From NCBI RefSeq assembly GCF_041153465.1, contig NZ_CP154858.1, positions 1,674,001 through 1,738,000 on the forward strand: a stretch of DNA of 64,000 nt, given 5' to 3'. The notes beneath the pieces were generated by a model. It saw only the letters and a list, made by a program, of their open reading frames with translations. It searched no databases and was not told the DNA's origin. This stretch comes from Thermohahella caldifontis. Lineage in GTDB: Bacteria; Pseudomonadota; Gammaproteobacteria; Pseudomonadales; Oleiphilaceae. The position numbers were made by a program, and so were the translations under genes. Numbering within the stretch: the first letter of the stretch is position 1; every line of letters begins with the position of its first letter. This document shows positions 1-8,782 of the stretch, piece after piece.

Positions 1-144
1 GCGCACAGGCTCGGCCACACCCGGACTGTAGGCGAGCGCCAGATCCTCGGCCGTTTCCGTGGGTTTGGTCACCTCGACGCTGATTTTCCCGGGCCGCGGA
101 TGCGCATGGTACTTCAATGCGGCTTCTTTCAAGTCTTTTGTCAT
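1..144 (-). CDS. maeB: Malic enzyme (NADP-type, MaeB-like), N-terminal fragment cut by window edge
   Basis: The 48 codons visible read MTKDLKEAALKYHAHPRPGK and continue with a TKP segment and the block LALAYSPGVAEP. This is the characteristic N-terminus of bacterial MaeB-type malic enzymes, which oxidatively decarboxylate malate to pyruvate. The ATG lies at 142-144; the rest of the gene lies beyond base 1. Cofactor preference and any C-terminal phosphotransacetylase-like domain cannot be judged. A hairpin terminator at 294-320 separates it from rpmE, so it probably has its own promoter in 145-290. Confidence 0.85.
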   Translation of the reverse strand, partial: MTKDLKEAALKYHAHPRPGKISVEVTKPTETAEDLALAYSPGVAEPVR

Positions 145-293
145 TGCACTGTATCCTGGTCTTTCGTGATCGGAGAGCCCGATGGTGTATCGTTATTATG
201 TGGCGGCACCCTTTTATGGTCGCAGACGCGCGTCAGGGCACTCATTATCGTATGTTTGCACACGGGCCTCAACCGCCCGCACGTGGCGCCATC

Positions 294-320
294 AAAAAAG
301 GCGCCCTCTGGCGCCCTTTT
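294..320 (-). terminator. Rho-independent terminator after rpmE
   Basis: Two copies of the palindrome GGCGCC (300-305 and 310-315) separated by four bases form a stem. An A/T extension lengthens it, and on the minus strand it is followed by six T (A run 294-299). It sits 20 bases beyond the rpmE stop, in the right orientation to end rpmE transcription. Confidence 0.8.
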
Positions 321-339
321 CCGAATCCTGTACCCGCTG

Positions 340-555
340 TCACCCGCGGTTGATGCGTGTACCGAAACGCTGCTTGAACCGGTCGATACGACCGCCTGCA
401 TCAATAACCTTCTGCTTGCCGGTGTAGAAGGGGTGGCAGTTTGAGCACACGTCCACATGCAGATCCTTGCACAGCGTGGAACGGGTCTTGATGGTATTAC
501 CGCAGCTGCAGCTGATGGTAATCTCCTGATAATCCGGATGAATGCCTTTTTTCAT
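340..555 (-). CDS. rpmE: 50S ribosomal protein L31
   Basis: This 71-residue protein begins MKKGIHPDYQEITISCSCGN, the typical L31 start. It carries the Zn-ribbon form with cysteines in CSCGN (16 and 18) and CSNC (37 and 40), so it is the zinc-containing (C+) paralogue, not the Zur-induced C- form. L31 belongs to the large subunit and helps bridge it to the small subunit. The ATG at 553-555 follows a purine-rich stretch. The gene is divergent from priA, an arrangement common in Gammaproteobacteria. Confidence 0.97.
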   Translation of the reverse strand: MKKGIHPDYQEITISCSCGNTIKTRSTLCKDLHVDVCSNCHPFYTGKQKVIDAGGRIDRFKQRFGTRINRG

Positions 556-737
556 TACCTTAACCTCAATCAGTTGCCGCTACCCGGTCGATGAGCTTGC
601 CGGGCACCGCAAGGATGTTGCACACTTGGCGCTACACAAGAGCTATGACGCGCCGGCCAGTTGATCACAGTATGATCGGTGTACAGGGAAGGCGCAATCA
701 TACCAGAAATTTTCCCGACCTCAAGCCCGGATTGCAC

Positions 738-2947
738 GTGTCCTCAGACTCACTGACCAGTATTGAAATTGCGGTTCCCCTGCCTGTCAGGCAAACGTAC
801 AGCTATCTTCCGGCTGACGGGGCGATACCCTTGCCCGGCATGCGCGTACGGGTGCCCGTCGGGTCCCGCGAGGTCACCGGATGGGTCGTGCCCCCGACAA
901 ACGGCCCCCTGCCGGATCCGGCACGGCTGCGGCCCATCTGCCGTGTTCTGGATGATGCACCGGTTCTGGATACCTCACTCATGAATCTGGCCAGGTGGGC
1001 TTGGCGATATTATCACCATCCGCCGGGTGAAGTCCTGGCCGCCATGCTGCCGGCCGCACTCAAGAGTGACCAGCCGCTGGCTGCACTGGAAGCCCGGTAC
1101 GGTGACACGCTCTGCACATGGCAAACGGAAGCGGAAGCCGGCGTGCGCCTGTCGGCTGCCCGTCAGGCACTCAGGCAACTGCTCATGCATGCCGGTCGTG
1201 CAGTCAGGCGGGAGGACATTGAAGCGCAAGGCATCTCTCCGGCAGTCCTGAGAGGGGCCATTCAGGCCGGGGTGGTCAGCGTCACACAATCCTCCCCGTG
1301 GTCTGTGCCGCATGATGCGCTGGCCCCCTTCCCCACTCCCTGACACCGGCGCAGGCCCGGATTGCCGAATCCATACTGGCCGCACCGGACAGCGCACACC
1401 TTCTGGAAGGTGTCACCGGAAGCGGCAAGACGGAAATCTACCTGTGGCTGGCGCACCAGGCCGTATCCCGGGGAACGCAGGCCCTCATTCTGGTTCCGGA
1501 AATCGGGCTGACACCTCAGTTTGCCGCCCGCTTCGAAGCCGTTTTCGGAAAGCGTGTTGCGCTCTACCACAGCGGCATGACCGACCGCGGGCGTCTGCTG
1601 ACCTGGTTGCGGGCCAGGTATGGCCATGCCGATGTACTGATCGGCACTCGCTCCGCGCTCTTCCTGCCCATGCCGCGGCCGGGGCTTATCGTGATCGACG
1701 AGGAGCATGACACCAGCTTCAAGCAGCAGGAGGGCTTCCGCTACCATGCACGGGATCTGGCCGTCGTTCGCGCCCACCAGCTGAAAATTCCTGTGGTACT
1801 GGGATCGGCCACCCCCAGTCTGGAAAGCCTGATGAATGCGGAACGTGGCCGTTACATCCACCATCGGCTCACCGAGCGGGCCCAGACGACGCCCATGCCA
1901 GGCGTACGGGTACTGGATGTACGGACCCGCCCGCTTCAGGCCGGTTTGTCCCAGCCGCTGATCCAGACACTGCAGCAAACGCTGGATCAGGGGCAGCAGG
2001 CGCTGGTGTTCATCAACCGGCGGGGCTATGCGCCGGTGCTCAGCTGTGACAACTGTCAGTGGATAGCCGAGTGCCGGCACTGTGACGTGCGCCTGACCCT
2101 GCACCGCCAGCCCCGGCAGCTGGCCTGCCATCACTGTGACCAGCGATACAGCGTGCCGGAAACCTGTCCGGCCTGCGGACAGGCCACGCTGGCGCCTATC
2201 GGTTCGGGGACAGAGCGTACCGAAGACGTGCTGGAAAGCCTGTTTCCTGACTTCCCCGTGGTCCGGATTGACCGGGATTCGGCCAGACAGGGCCGGGATC
2301 TGCCCCGCCTGCTCAAACGGGTACACGCCGGAGAGCCGTGCCTGCTGGTCGGCACACAGATGGTGGCCAAGGGCCACGACTTTCCCAACCTGGCGCTGGT
2401 GGCCATCCTCAATGCGGACGGGGGGCTGTTCAGTGCGGACTTCAGGGGGACGGAATGGATGGCTCAGCAGCTGATCCAGGTCGCCGGCAGGGCCGGTCGC
2501 CGGGCATCACAGGGCCAGGTGATCCTGCAGACCCGCTTCCCCGAACATCCGGTGATTCAGGCACTGGCCCGGCATGATTACGCCAGCATTGCCCGTGAAG
2601 AGCTGGAACGACGGCGTCTGCATCGCTTGCCCCCCTACGTGCAGCTGGTCGCGCTCTGGGGCGAGGGCCGAACCCAGGCCGAAACCGAAGCGGGCATGAT
2701 GACCTTGCGCCAGACACTGGCGCAGCTGGGCGCCACACACAACGGTCCACTTCTGACCGGTCCCTTTCCCGCGGTCATTGCCCGCAAGCGTCAGCGTTAC
2801 CGGGCCGTACTCTGGATTCAGGACGACAACCGCGCTCGCCTGCGCCACTTCCTTGCCCACTGGCTGGATGCCCACCCCAGGGGCGCACCCAAGCTGCCAC
2901 CCACGTTCCAGTGGCGTCTGGATGTGGATGCCCTGGAGACACTCTGA
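738..2947 (+). CDS. priA: Primosomal replication-restart helicase PriA, one frame break
   Basis: PriA is the 3'-5' superfamily 2 helicase that reloads the replisome at stalled forks. The N-terminal DNA-binding part is read from a likely GTG at 738 just ahead of SIEIAVPLPVRQTYSYLP. The motor follows with Walker A GVTGSGKT (about residue 225) and the Walker B box DEEH (about residue 320). A zinc-binding insert has four CxxC pairs (CDNC, CRHC, CHHC, CPAC). Reading must shift frame between about 1324 and 1340, inside GCCCCCTTCCCC. The first frame stops at 1341-1343, while LTPAQA and the Walker A box lie in another frame. One missing C explains this, and the repaired length of about 736 residues matches E. 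coli PriA. A true knockout is unlikely in such an important gene. The start is uncertain because no clear ribosome-binding site precedes it; TTG 732 and ATG 672 are also in frame. Confidence 0.9.
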
Positions 2948-3012
2948 CACGTCCCACATCGGCCTGTGGTGGTCTACACTTTGAATCAGGCATAGATCAG
3001 AAAGAGGGCGGC

Positions 3013-4194
3013 ATGACGAGCGAACGTGAGCTGAACCGCAAGCTCAGGGAACTGGAGCGGCGTGAAAAACAGATGGCACGAGAGGCTGACCGGGTCAGAC
3101 AGGAAAGTCAGAAGCTGCGGCAGCAAACGAATGACCTGGCCGCGCAGCAAAAGCGTCTTCGCGAACAGGAGGCCAGCCTTGCCCGTCTGCGCGACACACT
3201 TGACCGCCGGGAGCAGGAAGTCGGGAAGCAACTCAATGAGATACAAAAACAGCTTGCCGGGATTCAGGCCCGGGATCAGCACATGCAACGGCTACAGCGC
3301 CGGCTCTGGATTTTCCTGATCCCTGCGCTGGTGGCACTGGCTGGCGTCGTGTATTTTTCCGTGCTGCAGGAGCGTACTCGCACGGCCACCGAGACCCGCC
3401 TGATGCAGCTTCAGACTCAGACCGAGCGACTGGTACGGGCACTGGAGGATACCGCCCAGGCCAAGGCTGCCGTGAGTGCGGATCTGAGCTCGACCCGCTC
3501 CGAGCTCAGCCGGACAGGCGAAACCCTGGCGTCCGTAAAGCAGCAGCTTGCCCAGACACAGACCACGCTGAAAAGCACCCTGGAGGAGAATGCCCGACTC
3601 AAAGCGACGCTCGCACAACAGACGGAGACCCTGTCACAACTCACACAGTCAAAGGCATCACTTGAAGAGCGGCTGCGCAAGCTCGAATCCGATAGCCAGA
3701 AACAGATTGACGCACAGACAGAGACGATTACCCGCCTGCAGGCCGACAACACACAGCTTTCAGCGCGTCTCTCCGGCCTGACAGACCAAGTGGCTCAAGC
3801 GGATGAACAGATGCGTGCGCTGCAACAACAAATCGCCACCCTGACCCGGGACCTGAGCACAGCCAACACGGCGCTTTCGGAGAAGTCGCAGGCACTGGAA
3901 GCCAGCCGCACCGCACTCGCCGACATGGACAGGCAAAACACCGCCCTGCGAATTGAGCTCGAGAATGCGAAAACGGCTCTCCTGCAGTCGGAGACCGAAC
4001 GTCATGCGCTTGAAACGCGCGTGAACGAGCTTTCTGCGGCGCTGAGTGCGGCCAGATCGGAGGCCAGGACGGCACAGCGTGCACTGAACGAGCTGCGATC
4101 ACGCATCAGTCAGACATCCACACCGGATGGGACAGCGGCAGACACCCCGAAAACGGCCGCGGGGGCGTCTCAGCCTCAAGCACAAAAGGCGTAG
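3013..4194 (+). CDS. Single-pass membrane protein with long coiled coils, function unknown
   Basis: This protein of 393 residues is not recognised as a named family. Residues 1-95 are highly charged and heptad-like, rich in K, R, E and Q. One hydrophobic segment (IFLIPALVALAGVVYFSV, near residues 102-120) should span the membrane. Residues from about 125 to 370 form a long coiled coil with repeated T, L, Q, A and E patterns, and the tail is Pro/Ala/Thr-rich. The start ATG 3013 has GGGCGG just upstream and lies 65 bases after priA. The 3' end overlaps the convergent phosphopantetheinyl transferase by 89 bases. The layout suggests a structural or scaffolding role at the envelope. That is inference only. 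Confidence 0.7.
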   Translation: MTSERELNRKLRELERREKQMAREADRVRQESQKLRQQTNDLAAQQKRLREQEASLARLRDTLDRREQEVGKQLNEIQKQLAGIQARDQHMQRLQRRLWIFLIPALVALAGVVYFSVLQERTRTATETRLMQLQTQTERLVRALEDTAQAKAAVSADLSSTRSELSRTGETLASVKQQLAQTQTTLKSTLEENARLKATLAQQTETLSQLTQSKASLEERLRKLESDSQKQIDAQTETITRLQADNTQLSARLSGLTDQVAQADEQMRALQQQIATLTRDLSTANTALSEKSQALEASRTALADMDRQNTALRIELENAKTALLQSETERHALETRVNELSAALSAARSEARTAQRALNELRSRISQTSTPDGTAADTPKTAAGASQPQAQKA

Positions 4195-4798
4195 AGCACG
4201 CCACCGCCAGCCAATGATGCGGTCCCGGCGACCACAAACCGGTCCGAACCGGCGCCTGCACCCTGAGTGGCTGCCAGCGGATCACCGTCAGCGTGTTCAG
4301 ATGCCCCGCAATCGTGAGTCCCAGACATTTGAGCGTGGCTTCCTTGAGGCACCAGGCCTGCATGAAGGCGTCCTCCCGCCCCTTCTCCAGTGCGGACAAC
4401 CCATCTGCTTCCTCCGCCCGGAAAAAGCGGCGGGCCAGGCGTCCGGCAGCCGGATGAGACCGGCGATCCAGGTCAATCCCCACATCCGTATCCGCCGCAT
4501 TCCAGGCAAGTGCCACCGCGGTTCGGGTATGTGAGAGACTGAAAGCCATGCCGCTATCGGGCACGTACGGCTTGCCGAGATCAGAGCGCGCCAGGGGCAC
4601 GTCGGCCGGGGGGCATCCGAGCTGTTCTCCGAGCACTCGCCTGACCAATGCACGGGCCACAAGTCTCGGTCGCTGAGCCTCCGCCCCCGCTCCAAGGGCG
4701 TTCCATTCCCGGTCAGGTAACAGTGACCGGAGGGGGTCCGTATCGTCCGGGAGGCCGGTCACCACACACCGGATCCTGACGGGGATTTCAGTCGGCAA
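4106..4798 (-). CDS. 4'-phosphopantetheinyl transferase, Sfp/EntD type
   Basis: This 230-residue protein carries the two signature blocks of the Sfp family: VGIDLD (about 106-111, Mg-binding acid residues) and WCLKEATLK (149-157). An upstream SLSHT stretch (87-91) contacts the CoA in this family. Such enzymes move phosphopantetheine from CoA to a serine on acyl- or peptidyl-carrier proteins. The target is unknown, since no polyketide or peptide synthetase lies in the window. The start is a TTG at 4796-4798 that overlaps the end of the UbiB-like gene by 11 bases, suggesting translational coupling. The 3' end overlaps the coiled-coil gene on the other strand. Confidence 0.88.
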   Translation of the reverse strand: MPTEIPVRIRCVVTGLPDDTDPLRSLLPDREWNALGAGAEAQRPRLVARALVRRVLGEQLGCPPADVPLARSDLGKPYVPDSGMAFSLSHTRTAVALAWNAADTDVGIDLDRRSHPAAGRLARRFFRAEEADGLSALEKGREDAFMQAWCLKEATLKCLGLTIAGHLNTLTVIRWQPLRVQAPVRTGLWSPGPHHWLAVACSTPFVLEAETPPRPFSGCLPLSHPVWMSD

Positions 4799-6107
4799 GG
4801 TAACGCTCCAGTTCGTCCCTGAAAGCGGCCTGCACCCCGAGTCGCTTGAGCATCCAGTAGTGACCGGCGATCATCCGGTCTATGAACAGGGTTTCGACGG
4901 GCGGCTGAAAATGCCGGATATGCTGCATGACCAGCGGCAGCTTTTCCGCCACACGCTGATGGAGATCCGAGGCGCCAAAGTCATAGGGTTCGCTGTGGCT
5001 GGCAAATGGCCGGATGAACACATCCCGCCAGACGGCGTAGTAGTCCGGGTCAACCGCGGGCTGGTCATGCACCCTCACACCCAGATCGATCAGACACCGG
5101 TCCAGTGCCCCATAGTCCTCGCTCAGTGCCGCCTTGAGCGCCTCACGGTAGGCGGCAACAATTTCCGGCTTGAGTTTCTTCACACATCCGAAGTCGTAGA
5201 GTATCAGCGTGCCATCAGGCCGGAAGGCGAAATTGCCCGCGTGCGGATCGCCATGAATGGCATGAAAACGGAACAACTGATCGGCCATGGTCCTGAACAG
5301 CCGGTGCCCGATCAGATTGATGGCCTCCTGGTCATAACGCGGCGGCTTTACCTGTTCAATATGGTCGCCTTCCACATATTCCATGGTCAGCACCCGCCGG
5401 CTTGACAGCGGATTGACCACGGCGGGAATAAGGACCCCCTCGTCCTCGGCGTGAAACTGACGGAAAGCCTGGATGTTGCGCGCCTCGTTTTCGTAATCCA
5501 GCTCTTCGTGCAACCGTTCGCGAATCTCGTTAAAGAGTTGCTCCAGGCTCTCGGGCGGAATGCGCACAAGACCGCTGAGGCGGAAGGCCAGCTTGAGCTG
5601 CCGCAGATCCGCATCCACGGAATCATCCACCCCCGGATACTGCACCTTCACAATCACCTCGCGGCCATCGTGAGTCCGGGCACGATGCACCTGACCGATG
5701 GAAGCGGCCGCCCAGGGTGTCCTGTCAAAACGCGCGAACAGATCTTCCGGGTTGCCGCCCAGCTCACGGCGCACCTGTTCGGCAATCACTTCCCAGGGCA
5801 TGGGCGGCGCTTCCTTTTGCAGCCGCTGCAAAGCCTGGGAAAACTCCCGGGGCAGAAAATCCTGTGTCTGGGACGCTATCTGGCCCACCTTCATCACCGC
5901 ACCCTTGAGCTGCCCCAGCGTCTCGGTAATGGTTTCGGCCATGGCTTCGTACTGGGCGCGGCGGACGGCCTCCTGCTGTGCCTCATCACGGTTGACAGCA
6001 TTCCTGACCCGGGTCAGGGCATAGCGTCCGGCAACCGATGCCGTCATGCCGGCCAGCCTGAGCATCCGGCGGGTACGTGTGGCGGGTGGTCTTTTGTCTG
6101 AACTCAT
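4788..6107 (-). CDS. ABC1/UbiB/AarF-family atypical kinase-like protein
   Basis: The 439-residue protein shows the hallmarks of the ABC1 (ADCK/UbiB) family. KVGQ (73-76) is the KxGQ motif replacing the usual Gly-rich loop. ASIGQVHRA is the family's alternative loop, VIVKVQYPGV carries the ATP-site lysine, and HGDPHAGNFAF is the catalytic loop. There is no C-terminal transmembrane pair like that of E. coli UbiB, so this resembles the soluble AarF-like members. Family members support ubiquinone biosynthesis or isoprenoid-lipid handling; the exact role here is not evident. It heads a two-gene leftward unit with the transferase gene. Confidence 0.9.
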   Translation of the reverse strand: MSSDKRPPATRTRRMLRLAGMTASVAGRYALTRVRNAVNRDEAQQEAVRRAQYEAMAETITETLGQLKGAVMKVGQIASQTQDFLPREFSQALQRLQKEAPPMPWEVIAEQVRRELGGNPEDLFARFDRTPWAAASIGQVHRARTHDGREVIVKVQYPGVDDSVDADLRQLKLAFRLSGLVRIPPESLEQLFNEIRERLHEELDYENEARNIQAFRQFHAEDEGVLIPAVVNPLSSRRVLTMEYVEGDHIEQVKPPRYDQEAINLIGHRLFRTMADQLFRFHAIHGDPHAGNFAFRPDGTLILYDFGCVKKLKPEIVAAYREALKAALSEDYGALDRCLIDLGVRVHDQPAVDPDYYAVWRDVFIRPFASHSEPYDFGASDLHQRVAEKLPLVMQHIRHFQPPVETLFIDRMIAGHYWMLKRLGVQAAFRDELERYLAD

Positions 6108-6164
6108 GATGCCTCCTGCCCACTATCTTAGGTGACGCCGGACAGGGGGACAATCCTCGGGAGA

Positions 6165-6605
6165 TTAAGGTGTATTCAGGCGGTTCTGGCCCAGCGGGCC
6201 GTCATCCAGCTTGCGCACCAAGGCGTCATAACGGGACAGCAGCGCCTCGATACTGGCCAGCACTTTCACGGCATGAGACCAGTTCTTCATCCGTTCGGGG
6301 GCAAACTCGCAGGTATAGTTGAAGCAACTGCAATGCTTTTCACGACTGACCACGCGGGCTTCCAGCGTATCCAGCCGCAGATCCCCCATTTCCAGCAGGA
6401 ACTGCACGGACAGGGTCATGCGATCACCCGGCCCGAACTGCTCGTCAGTCCGCAGTACCATGCCTTGAAGACCAAACTCCAGGGGGCGCACCTGCACCCA
6501 TTCATGGGTCAGCCAGCCACGCCGGACCTTCAGATAGACTCTGAGGTGCGAGAGAGGCTGGCGCGCCTTGAAGCGACGCGCCTTGATACGGTCAAATGAA
6601 GACAA
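6165..6605 (-). CDS. Small protein with degenerate PilZ-like domain
   Basis: This protein of 146 residues starts at a TTG (6603-6605) preceded by AAGGGA. RIKAR near the N-terminus fits the RxxxR half of a PilZ site. The second half, normally D/NxSxxG, reads EFGLQG, with the serine replaced by glycine. The middle is beta-rich with alternating hydrophobics, as in PilZ barrels. If it is a PilZ protein it may bind c-di-GMP poorly or not at all. Two diguanylate cyclases occur elsewhere in the window. The assignment is tentative. Confidence 0.45.
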   Translation of the reverse strand: MSSFDRIKARRFKARQPLSHLRVYLKVRRGWLTHEWVQVRPLEFGLQGMVLRTDEQFGPGDRMTLSVQFLLEMGDLRLDTLEARVVSREKHCSCFNYTCEFAPERMKNWSHAVKVLASIEALLSRYDALVRKLDDGPLGQNRLNTP

Positions 6606-6692
6606 GCGGGCAATCCCTTGAAAGGCGTTTCACAATGTTTCACACATTAAACGCTTTTCAGGGTGCTGGCAAGAGCACTGCGGACAGGCCTT

Positions 6693-7214
6693 TCAGCGGC
6701 GCTGCATGGCCGGCGATTCCATCAGCGCCAGAATGCCCTTGAGGAGCATCTCGGGTGTCGGCGGACAGCCCGGAATTACCAGATCCACCGGAATCACCTT
6801 GCTGACGGCCCCCACGCAGGCATAGTTTTCGTCATAGATGCCTTCCCCTGCCGCACAACTCCCCGCTGCAATCACCCATTTCGGGTCAGCGGCCGCCTCC
6901 CATGTCAGGCGCAGTGCGGCCTCCATGTGCCGCGTCACCGGACCGGTGACCAGCAGGAGATCGGCATGTCTGGGGGAGGCCACGAAATGGATCCCGAAAC
7001 GCTCGATGTCGTAGAAGGGGTTGTTCAGCGCATGAATTTCCAGTTCGCAGCCATTGCAGGATCCGGCATCCACCTGACGGATGTTCAGGGCGCCCTGAAA
7101 ATGCCGGTCCACCCCTCGCTTGACCGCCTGCCCCAGCGCTTCGAAGGTGGCATCACGTTCAACGGGTTCGGTCACGATGCCCGTGGAAAAAATTTTGCGC
7201 AGCACACGATACAT
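6693..7214 (-). CDS. hyfI: Hydrogenase-4-like small subunit, HyfI/NuoB homologue
   Basis: This 173-residue protein is homologous to HyfI/HycG and complex I NuoB. All four ligands of the N2-type [4Fe-4S] cluster are visible: C53 and C56 in SCNGCE, C120 in AGSCA, and C150 in PGCPP. It should therefore be redox-competent and dock onto the HyfG-like subunit. It is the last gene of the leftward hyfB-C-E-F-G-I-like operon, nine bases after hyfG. No ferredoxin-like HyfH/NuoI or HyfA gene accompanies it, so how electrons would reach this cluster is unclear. Confidence 0.9.
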   Translation of the reverse strand: MYRVLRKIFSTGIVTEPVERDATFEALGQAVKRGVDRHFQGALNIRQVDAGSCNGCELEIHALNNPFYDIERFGIHFVASPRHADLLLVTGPVTRHMEAALRLTWEAAADPKWVIAAGSCAAGEGIYDENYACVGAVSKVIPVDLVIPGCPPTPEMLLKGILALMESPAMQRR

Positions 7215-7223
7215 GGCCAGTCC

Positions 7224-8782
7224 TCAGAGGTCGTGTCCCGAATAGGAACCGTTTACCGATTTGTTGCAGACCGGGAAGTCCGGCACGATATTGCCCTCGA
7301 TCAGCTGCTCGAGTGCCGGCCAGTTGAGCCAGCTCGGATCCCGGGGGAACCAGCGGGCGATGGTCCCGTCTGCATTCATGCGCACATAATGCACTGTTTC
7401 ACCGCGCCAGCCTTCCACACTCGCCAGCCCCAGCCGGTCGCTGGCGGCCGGCAGCGCCATACAGGCCTCACCTTCGGGCTGATACCGGTCGATCAGACGG
7501 TAGATCAGCGACAGGGACTGCTCGATCTCGTCCAGTCGCACCAGGACGCGGGCCATCACGTCACCGCTCCGGTGGACGACCGGCTCGATGGCCAGCTGAC
7601 CCCAGGGTGCCGTCGGTGCGTGGACACGCACATCAAACTCCAGCCCGCTTGCCTTACCCACATAACCCAGGCATCCCAGCACACTCGCCGTCTCCTTGCG
7701 CAGGATGCCGGTTCCGACCAGCCGGTCTTCCAGGCTGGGATAATCCTCGAGGATATCCCTGAGGGATTTCAGTTCGTCCCGCAACGTGTAAATGTCGTCG
7801 CGCTGCGCCAGCATGTCGTCCCTGTCCGGCCACCGGGTCAGCCCCCCGGCACCACCACATCCATCATGAGGCGGTGTCCGAACATGTGGTGCTGCCGGCG
7901 TTGCCAGAGTTCCCTCAGCCGGCTGCACTGCATCTGCATGAAGGCAAAGCCCACATCATTACAGATGGCACCGATGTCCCCCAGGTGGTTGGCAATGCGT
8001 TCACGTTCCAGTGCAACGGCCCGCACGATCTGTACCGCTTCGGGCAGACAGTCAAGCCCGGTTGCAGCTTCAACGGCCAGAGCAAAGGCCAGACTGTGCG
8101 CTGCCGCACTGTCGCCCGATACCCTTGAAGCCAGACGGGCCACCTGTGCAACGGACTGCCCGGCAGCCCGCTTTTCAATGCCCTTGTGCACGTATCCGAG
8201 GCGCTCTTCGAGACTGAGGATGCGCTCCCCTGCCGCATTGAAGCGAAAATGTCCCGGCTCGATGATCCCTGCATGGACGGGGCCCACCGGAATTTCATAG
8301 ACCTGAACCCCCTGCACCTGGTGGTAACCGTAAGGCGCATCCGGATCAGTGCTCGCCTCCTGCCGTCTTCCCTCCGCCGGAAAATCCTTCAGCAGGGGGA
8401 AATCCTTCTTGCTCCACGCCTGGTGCCGGGCCCAGCGGCGACTGTCCAGGGCGTCGGTGAAATCAATGCCGTACATGTCCCGGGTGTAGCGTTCGGGCCG
8501 GTCCGCATTCGCCCAGATGCGGCTGACAGAAGGCAGCTGCATGTCCACTGGCCGGGTGCGCAGCAGGTAATACTGCCCCTCGCACCAGAGCAACGCATAG
8601 ACGACCCGATCATCCGGCTCGTCGGCCCACAGGGCGGAAAAGCGCCCGCCCCTCTCCCGTATCTGTTCATGTGCAGCGATCCAGCAGCTCTCCGCAATCT
8701 CCCATGCAGCCAGACGATCACCCGCACGGGTCGCCGGGAATTCCCGGACGCCCAGAGTACTCAGCCAGGATTGAAGACTCAC
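7224..8782 (-). CDS. hyfG: HyfG-like NuoC/NuoD fusion without Ni-Fe ligands, one frame break
   Basis: The NuoC-like part (about 1-160) is fused to a NuoD/hydrogenase-large-subunit-like part, as in HyfG/HycE. The block GPVHAGIIEPGHFRF (167-181) is diagnostic. At the first metal-binding site, where hydrogenases have RVCGIC, this protein has RVSGDSAAAHS (220-230), so both cysteines are serine. At the C-terminus the usual DPCxxC site is replaced by FPVCNKS, leaving one cysteine. A Ni-Fe centre is therefore not expected. The reading frame breaks at a run of six G (minus strand; 7842-7847). One more G joins DVVVPGG to LTRWPDRDD and gives about 519 residues. The start GTG (8780-8782) overlaps the hyfF stop as GTGA. 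Confidence 0.9.

Noticed and set aside
6620..6659. Hairpin GAAAGGCGTTT/AAACGCTTTTC between hyfI and the PilZ-like gene as a terminator
   Set aside because: The loop is long (18 bases) and on the minus strand the stem has a mismatch and no T-run, so support is too weak.
7842..7847. Programmed -1 frameshifting at G GGG GGC in hyfG, and likewise in oppF
   Set aside because: The heptamers could slip in principle. But eight unrelated genes show the same missing-base pattern, several in runs too short for slippage and none with an obvious stimulatory structure.
6663..8300. Long rightward open frame of 545 codons opposite hyfI and hyfG
   Set aside because: It is antisense to clear HyfI and HyfG homologues, has no family motif and a composition typical of GC-rich shadow frames.
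6693..8782. Functional group 4 Ni-Fe hydrogenase
   Set aside because: The HyfG-like subunit lacks three of four Ni-coordinating cysteines, and no maturation genes are present.
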